From assembly GCA_016209865.1 (NCBI GenBank), contig JACQVL010000294.1, forward strand, positions 1-18,068: DNA of 18,068 bases, given 5' to 3'. The notes beneath the pieces are model-generated. The model worked only from the letters and a program-made list of their open reading frames with translations. It was not told the DNA's origin and did no database searches. Origin of the DNA: Candidatus Latescibacterota bacterium. GTDB taxonomy: Bacteria; JAAXHH01; JACQVL01. The position numbers were made by a program, and so were the translations under genes. Positions 14,158 through 18,068 of the stretch are shown piece by piece (positions within the stretch are counted from its first letter, which is position 1; every line of letters begins with the position of its first letter).

Positions 14158-15390
14158 TCACGCAATCCCCAGCGCCTCGTCGATCTCGGCCTGGTACGCG
14201 TACACCTGGCAGGTCTCCACTTCACTCATCGTCACCGCTCGATCCGCTTTGGACGACTCGAACATCGCGTAGACCAGGGCCACGTCCTTCAGCCCTTCGA
14301 CCTCGTCCACCTCGATTTTCCGTCCGTTCAGGATGGCCTCGGCCAGTTCGTGATACTCTAAGGCGATCAGCTTCCAATCCACCGCGTCGTCCGCGATGCG
14401 ATCCGGGAAGAAGTGGGCGGCGAGCGGTTCCAGGTCGAACCCTTCGACAATCTTCAGGATCTCCTCGTGGCCGATTTCCTCCTGGCCTGCCAGTCTCATC
14501 CGGGCCCGGCCGCCGCGGGTTCCGTAGCTCTCCAGGCACCCTTGAGTCCCCGCGATGAGTTCCCGACCGCCGCTGGCGTGTCCGCCGATCGTGACGAGCC
14601 AGTTGACGACCACCCCGCTCTCCATCGTGAACAGGGCGAGCGATGTGTCTTCCGCGTCCGCCGGGACGGTCTGTTCCATCGCCTGAAACCGTTTCTGGTA
14701 GAACGTGTACGTATTCCCGATGGCGGAGGGTTTTGTCCTGACCGGCTCGATCAGGCGCACGTTTCCGTAGACTTCCGTGGCATCGCCGAGCTGGTACCGG
14801 ATCAGGTCGGTGTAATGGACGCCCATATCAACGAGCGGCCCGCCCTTCGTCTTGAGGTGCCGCCAGGGGGTGATGAAGATCTCGTTGCCCGGGCTCATCG
14901 AGTGGAGCAGCGCCATGTACGGCGTGCCGATCGCGCCCGTCGCGAGGAGATGATGGACGAGACGGGCGGAGGGGTCTCGACGGTAGTTCTCGGCGACCGA
15001 GAGGACGCGATGGTTGCGGCGTGCCGCGTCGAGCATCATCTGGCAGGCCCCGACGGTGATGGCCATCGGCTTCTCCACCATCACGTGCAGCCCTAAGTCG
15101 AGCGCCTGGCAGGCGACGGTATGGTGGACGGAGGGGTCGGTTACGACGTCGACAGCGGCGAGGTCGGGCGTGTGGCGGGTCATCGTTTCCAGGTCGGTGA
15201 AGATGGCTGGCCGGATGCCCAACAGCTTCTCCGCTTCCGAAGCGGCCAGCTCCGCGTTCTCCCGACGGATGTCGCACAGGGCGCACAGCTCGACGGTGTT
15301 GAACGGACTCTGCGCCAGTTCCCGCAGCCCGTAGAGATGCCGCGTCCCCATCCCGCCGCAGCCGACCAGTCCGATTCTGATGGTGTCCAT
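14158..15390 (-). CDS. Gfo/Idh/MocA family oxidoreductase, 410 residues
   Basis: The Rossmann motif is IGLVGCGGMGTRH (6-18) and the family EKP motif is at 106-108, with AENYRRDP (133-140) after it. GGPLVDMGVHYTDLIRYQLGD (183-203) holds the catalytic His192 and Asp195. It is about 75 residues longer than the other Gfo/Idh protein here; the extra length is in the C-terminal domain, including an acidic VEGFDLEPLAAHFFPDR segment. It should oxidise or reduce a sugar-like compound with NAD(P); the substrate is unknown. GGAGG four bases before the ATG at 15390 sets the start. The gene heads a unit with PhyH 3 and diverges from the methyltransferase gene. Confidence 0.88.
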   Translation of the reverse strand: MDTIRIGLVGCGGMGTRHLYGLRELAQSPFNTVELCALCDIRRENAELAASEAEKLLGIRPAIFTDLETMTRHTPDLAAVDVVTDPSVHHTVACQALDLGLHVMVEKPMAITVGACQMMLDAARRNHRVLSVAENYRRDPSARLVHHLLATGAIGTPYMALLHSMSPGNEIFITPWRHLKTKGGPLVDMGVHYTDLIRYQLGDATEVYGNVRLIEPVRTKPSAIGNTYTFYQKRFQAMEQTVPADAEDTSLALFTMESGVVVNWLVTIGGHASGGRELIAGTQGCLESYGTRGGRARMRLAGQEEIGHEEILKIVEGFDLEPLAAHFFPDRIADDAVDWKLIALEYHELAEAILNGRKIEVDEVEGLKDVALVYAMFESSKADRAVTMSEVETCQVYAYQAEIDEALGIA

Positions 15391-15400
15391 GTGGCCTCCG

Positions 15401-15421
15401 GTAGTCGGTGGTCGGTGATCG
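15401..15421. repeat. Three heptamers upstream of the oxidoreductase gene
   Basis: GTAGTCG (15401-15407), GTGGTCG (15408-15414) and GTGATCG (15415-15421) are consecutive. They begin directly behind the Shine-Dalgarno site of the minus-strand oxidoreductase. Their outer end coincides with the drop in GC content that marks the methyltransferase segment. Confidence 0.65.
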
Positions 15422-15424
15422 GTA

Positions 15425-15453
15425 AAAATCAGCTATGACAGAAAGGTTGACAA
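15425..15453 (-). promoter_or_regulatory. Weak candidate promoter for the 410-residue oxidoreductase gene
   Basis: On the minus strand TTGTCA (15453-15448), a 17-base spacer and GATTTT (15430-15425) point at the oxidoreductase. The -35 box overlaps the TTGACA used on the other strand. The -10 match is poor. Confidence 0.25.
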
Positions 15454-15475
15454 TACATCTGTTTGATTGTACTAT
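15447..15475 (+). promoter_or_regulatory. Sigma70-type promoter of the methyltransferase gene
   Basis: A perfect TTGACA (15447-15452) is separated by 17 bases from TACTAT (15470-15475), a four-of-six -10 box. Transcription should begin near 15482, about 100 bases before the chosen ATG at 15580. Confidence 0.65.
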
Positions 15476-15579
15476 TGAATCGAGCAATTCAGGCTCTAGA
15501 AAATCTCGCTATGAACGACAATTATAGAAGATGGCTTTACATCTGTGTATTTGCTTTTCTCTGTCATGGAAAGAGGACA

Positions 15580-17112
15580 ATGGCACCAACCTCAGACCTT
15601 GAATTAGTCACACTGGCAGAAGCGGCACGAATTGTAGGGAAAAGCCCTCACAATATCCGCGACTATATTCAACGTCAGCGAATCGGCAAATACAACACCC
15701 AGGGCGAGCAAATCAAACGTGCCCGTAATGGTGAATTGTTTGTATCGCTCAAAGAACTCAGAATTTTTTTAGCGTTAATCGAGCAAGGCGATGCAAAGCA
15801 TCACCACGCAGGCTTACATCCCGAATTAGGTTTTCACGGCCTTCCCGAATACAAAAGAACAAAGCATGTTCATCGTTTACATCCGTATCTCGGGAAATTT
15901 ATCCCACAACTGGTCGAGTGGTTTTTATCGCGTTACTTCAAGCCTGATGACGTCATTCTCGACCCCTTTATGGGGTCCGGCACGACGTTAGTGCAGGGCA
16001 ATGAAATGAACATGCACACAATCGGCATTGACATTTCACCCTTCAATTGCCTGATTGCGCGCGTCAAGACGGCCAAGTATGACGTGGTTCAAGCACGCTC
16101 AGAAATCCTGGAAGTTGAAAAACATGTCGCAAATTTTTCCAAGCAACTCACTGGCTCACAGGACGTAAGATTGCCGCTTTTTCCTGAAGACAAAATGGAA
16201 GAACTCAACGCAGGATTACTTGCTGAATGCCAGGGTGAGTATCTCAAGACGTGGTTTGCTCCACGTGCTTTATTAGAAATGTTGTACTACCGTCGGCTCA
16301 TTCCCTATTACAAGTATCAAGACTTGCTGCGCGTCGTTCTGAGTCGGGCAGTACGTTCTTCGCGGCTTATACCGCACTATGATTTGGCGACACCCACAGT
16401 TCCCATTCCCATTGGGGAAAAATATTGGTGCAGAAAGCATAACCGCTATTGTGTGCCGATTGATAACTGTCTGGTAAAAATTCATGCGTATAGCGAAGAT
16501 ACCGCACGGCGACTCGCGGAGTTTGACAAGTTGAGCTCTGATAAGACCGTCACCATCGTGCAGGGCGACGCACAGGAAGTAAACCTGAAAGCAGAGTTAT
16601 CAAAAACTTCAATCGCTGACCGTCTCGTTGACGGCATTTTTACATCACCGCCCTATGTGGGACAGATTGACTACCATGACCAGCATGTTTACGCTTACGA
16701 ACTTTTTGGGCTTCCTCGACAAGACGACTTGGAGATAGGACCCAAAAAACGTGGGAAGTCCAAGCAAGCGCAAAAGGACTATATTAAAGGGATTGCGGCA
16801 GTGTTTCGCAATGCGCGTTCAATGCTCAAGCAGGATGCCAAAGTCTTTGTGGTGGCCAATGACCGTTTTCAACTCTATCCTGAAATTGCTCAATTAAGTG
16901 GATTGAGAATCGTAGAGCAGTTTCATCGTGCGGTCACGAAACGCACGGAGCAAGGTGACGACCCTTACCAAGAGACAATTTTTATGATGGTCAAAGGAAG
17001 CGAGGACAAGTTTCACGGGAATGACAACCGGGGGTCCTTCATTCCGCAATCCTCATTTCGCATTCCGCAATCGAAAGAGGTGTTCTATGGTGCGACCTGC
17101 TGGCCCCACTGA
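15580..17112 (+). CDS. Solitary DNA methyltransferase with N-terminal HTH domain
   Basis: The 510-residue protein is a SAM-dependent DNA amino-methyltransferase (N4-cytosine or N6-adenine). An N-terminal MerR/excisionase-like helix-turn-helix (about 9-65, TLAEAARIVGKSPHNIRDYI) precedes the SAM-binding motif I DPFMGSGTTL (128-137) and then the catalytic motif IV TSPPY (355-359). A Cys/His cluster at 284-297 may bind zinc. The ATG at 15580 has GAGG close upstream; earlier in-frame starts (15463 TTG, 15511 ATG) have no such site. The natural family end is near ETIFMMVKG (465-473). The last 35 or so residues read through a repeat and into the next gene. Base composition is in the mid-40s% GC in sampled lines against 60-70% around it, which suggests recent acquisition. 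No restriction endonuclease gene is beside it. Confidence 0.85.
   Translation: MAPTSDLELVTLAEAARIVGKSPHNIRDYIQRQRIGKYNTQGEQIKRARNGELFVSLKELRIFLALIEQGDAKHHHAGLHPELGFHGLPEYKRTKHVHRLHPYLGKFIPQLVEWFLSRYFKPDDVILDPFMGSGTTLVQGNEMNMHTIGIDISPFNCLIARVKTAKYDVVQARSEILEVEKHVANFSKQLTGSQDVRLPLFPEDKMEELNAGLLAECQGEYLKTWFAPRALLEMLYYRRLIPYYKYQDLLRVVLSRAVRSSRLIPHYDLATPTVPIPIGEKYWCRKHNRYCVPIDNCLVKIHAYSEDTARRLAEFDKLSSDKTVTIVQGDAQEVNLKAELSKTSIADRLVDGIFTSPPYVGQIDYHDQHVYAYELFGLPRQDDLEIGPKKRGKSKQAQKDYIKGIAAVFRNARSMLKQDAKVFVVANDRFQLYPEIAQLSGLRIVEQFHRAVTKRTEQGDDPYQETIFMMVKGSEDKFHGNDNRGSFIPQSSFRIPQSKEVFYGATCWPH
17011..17025. repeat. Half copy of the 14126 palindromic repeat
   Basis: TTTCACGGGAATGAC matches TTTCGCGGGAATGAC at 14134-14148 with one mismatch, and the shared CGGGAATGACAA continues for two more bases. 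Only the loop and right arm are present. It begins where the AT-rich methyltransferase segment ends. Confidence 0.6.
17041..17075. repeat. Five heptamer units ahead of PhyH 4
   Basis: ATTCCGC, AATCCTC, ATTTCGC, ATTCCGC and AATCGAA run consecutively. The 11-base word ATTCCGCAATC occurs at 17041 and again 21 bases later. The block is translated as the tail of the methyltransferase (IPQSSFRIPQS) and ends just before the Shine-Dalgarno site of PhyH 4. Confidence 0.7.
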
Positions 17113-17812
17113 GGCGCAACGCACACAATGGAACGAGCAAGGCTATCTCGTCATCGAACAGGCGATCCAGGGCGACGAGCTGCACCGGCTCCAGGACGCG
17201 TTCAACGACTGGGCTGACCGGTGCAAGTCGAACTGGCTCGACCGGGTCGCGGCGGGGGAAGTCGCGGCCACGTACTACGACATCCCGAACGTCCTTGAGA
17301 AGGATGAACTCTTCATCAACCTGGTCGACCATCCCAGCTACTACGGCCTCCTGAAAGCCTTCACAGATGATCAGCTCCTCTTCCAGGGCCCCCAGGCCCG
17401 GACCGTCCCGCCCTGGCCGGTCAGTTATTCAGGATGGCATCCCGACGTGCCGCGCAGCAACCCGCTCCACATCAAAGTCCAGGTGTACGTGACCGACGTC
17501 GAGCCCCGGACGGGCGAGTTCGCGTACGTGCCGGGGAGTCACAAGCCCGATGCGGGGCCATATTTCAAAGTCCACCGATCGGAGAGCATGCCCGGTCATA
17601 AGACGTTCCCCGGCACAGCGGGAACGGCGATCATCTTTAATTCGTACGGCTGGCATGCCGCGATGGACAACCACACCGACATCCCCAGAAAATCGATCAT
17701 CCTGATCTACGAGAAACGGACGCCAGGGCGGGTCGACCCGAGCAGGTTTGCGTCGATCGCCCATTCCTGCACGACGCCGGAACGCCGAGCGCTCTTCTGT
17801 CTGGAGGCCTGA
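17087..17812 (+). CDS. Phytanoyl-CoA dioxygenase family protein (PhyH 4)
   Basis: The 241-residue protein is a short PhyH-type Fe(II)/2-oxoglutarate oxygenase. YSGWHPD supplies His118 and Asp120. GEFAYVPGSHKPD (143-155) is the typical turn, and FNSYGWHAAMDNHTDIPRKSI carries the distal His190 and Arg201. N-terminal WNEQGYLVIEQAI is the standard PhyH opening. The ATG at 17087 is preceded by GAGG and lies inside the reading frame of the methyltransferase, overlapping it by 26 bases in a different frame. I see no promoter of its own in the 75 bases upstream, so it may now depend on methyltransferase transcription. The amidohydrolase gene starts on its stop codon (TGATG), so the two are translationally coupled. 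The substrate is unknown. Confidence 0.87.
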   Translation: MVRPAGPTEAQRTQWNEQGYLVIEQAIQGDELHRLQDAFNDWADRCKSNWLDRVAAGEVAATYYDIPNVLEKDELFINLVDHPSYYGLLKAFTDDQLLFQGPQARTVPPWPVSYSGWHPDVPRSNPLHIKVQVYVTDVEPRTGEFAYVPGSHKPDAGPYFKVHRSESMPGHKTFPGTAGTAIIFNSYGWHAAMDNHTDIPRKSIILIYEKRTPGRVDPSRFASIAHSCTTPERRALFCLEA

Positions 17813-18068
17813 TGCCCCGCATCGACGCGCATCTGCACGTGTTTGCCAAACTCTCCGCTGAGTTTCCGAGGGAGACGGGTGAGGTGTTTCCGGCGGACCG
17901 GGAAGAGCCGGTTGAAAAACTCCTGAGCGAGATGGAAGCCCACCGCATCGACCAGGCGGTGCTCACCCAGATCGGCGGAACCAGCCTCGAACACCACGCC
18001 TACCTCCTGCACTGCCTGAAGACGTACCCCGACCGGTTCTTGGGCATCGGCCTCGTCCCCCCGGAGAC
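17812..18068 (+). CDS. Amidohydrolase-family protein, N-terminal part
   Basis: The open frame runs 85 codons to the window edge and starts MPRIDAHLHVFAKLS. The HLH of IDAHLHVF is the first metal-binding motif of TIM-barrel amidohydrolases of the amidohydrolase_2 type. AHRIDQAVLTQIGG and YPDRFLGIGLVPPE are the expected second and third strand regions of that fold (substrate class: carboxylates, lactones, decarboxylase-type substrates). GGAGG lies four bases before the ATG, and the ATG shares one base with the stop of PhyH 4. The C-terminal part lies outside the window. Confidence 0.82.
   Translation, partial: MPRIDAHLHVFAKLSAEFPRETGEVFPADREEPVEKLLSEMEAHRIDQAVLTQIGGTSLEHHAYLLHCLKTYPDRFLGIGLVPPE

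Noticed and set aside
15463-15579. Longer methyltransferase start at 15463 or 15511
   Set aside because: 15463 overlaps the promoter -10 region and would not be transcribed in full; 15511 has no ribosome binding site and adds an unrelated hydrophobic stretch before the HTH domain.
4810-17075. Repeat blocks considered as a CRISPR array
   Set aside because: Units are only 7-8 bases, have no unique spacers between identical repeats, and no cas gene is present.

Overview
The window looks like a bacterial chromosome fragment of high GC content (roughly 60-70% in the lines I counted by hand). It has tightly spaced genes with clear Shine-Dalgarno sites and sigma70-type promoters (TTGACA-like boxes, mostly 17-bp spacers). 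The gene set is four phytanoyl-CoA dioxygenase (PhyH) relatives, two Gfo/Idh/MocA oxidoreductases, a DUF6785/DUF6784 membrane protein, a DUF6051 hydrolase and a MurT-GatD pair. This recalls uncultivated environmental lineages such as Chloroflexota, Armatimonadota or Poribacteria-like bacteria. MurT-GatD favours the Terrabacteria side, but I cannot fix the phylum from the sequence. There is no rRNA, tRNA, CRISPR array or recognisable transposase.

Layout. Bases 1-65 (minus) hold the first codons of a gene leaving the left edge, with a promoter behind it. 211-1365 (minus) is a DUF6051 alpha/beta hydrolase. It diverges from a two-gene membrane unit (1488-4311, plus): a DUF6785/6784 protein that appears to be translated from a leaderless mRNA, and an unidentified 281-residue membrane protein. 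A convergent minus-strand group follows: Gfo/Idh oxidoreductase (7048 to 6047), D-serine dehydratase/D-threonine aldolase-like PLP enzyme (6018 to 4930) and a membrane zinc-ribbon protein (4767 to 4267). From the same divergent control region, murT-gatD (7201-9348, plus) encodes the enzyme that amidates glutamate in the peptidoglycan stem peptide. A minus-strand operon (11519 to 9446) holds an unknown 134-residue protein and two PhyH dioxygenases. 11766-13247 (plus) is an APC amino acid permease. 15390 to 13252 (minus) is a Gfo/Idh oxidoreductase followed by a third PhyH. 15580-17112 (plus) is an AT-richer DNA methyltransferase that looks inserted, followed by a fourth PhyH and the start of an amidohydrolase at the right edge.

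Working together. Dioxygenases, NAD(P)-dependent sugar or cyclitol-type oxidoreductases, a PLP amino acid enzyme, an amidohydrolase and two transporters suggest a scavenging and catabolic region for small organic compounds; substrates cannot be read from sequence. MurT-GatD is a cell-wall unit embedded in it.

The most striking non-coding feature is that many gene junctions carry a different short-repeat element. These are runs of 7-mers or 8-mers (4810-4902, 9352-9444, 10242-10270, 13214-13234, 15401-15421, 17041-17075) or palindromes (3414-3441, 14126-14145). Some of them have been absorbed as the C-terminal tails of the neighbouring proteins. No gene-free stretch exceeds 300 bases; the longest, 11520-11765, contains a pair of divergent promoters and one repeat unit.
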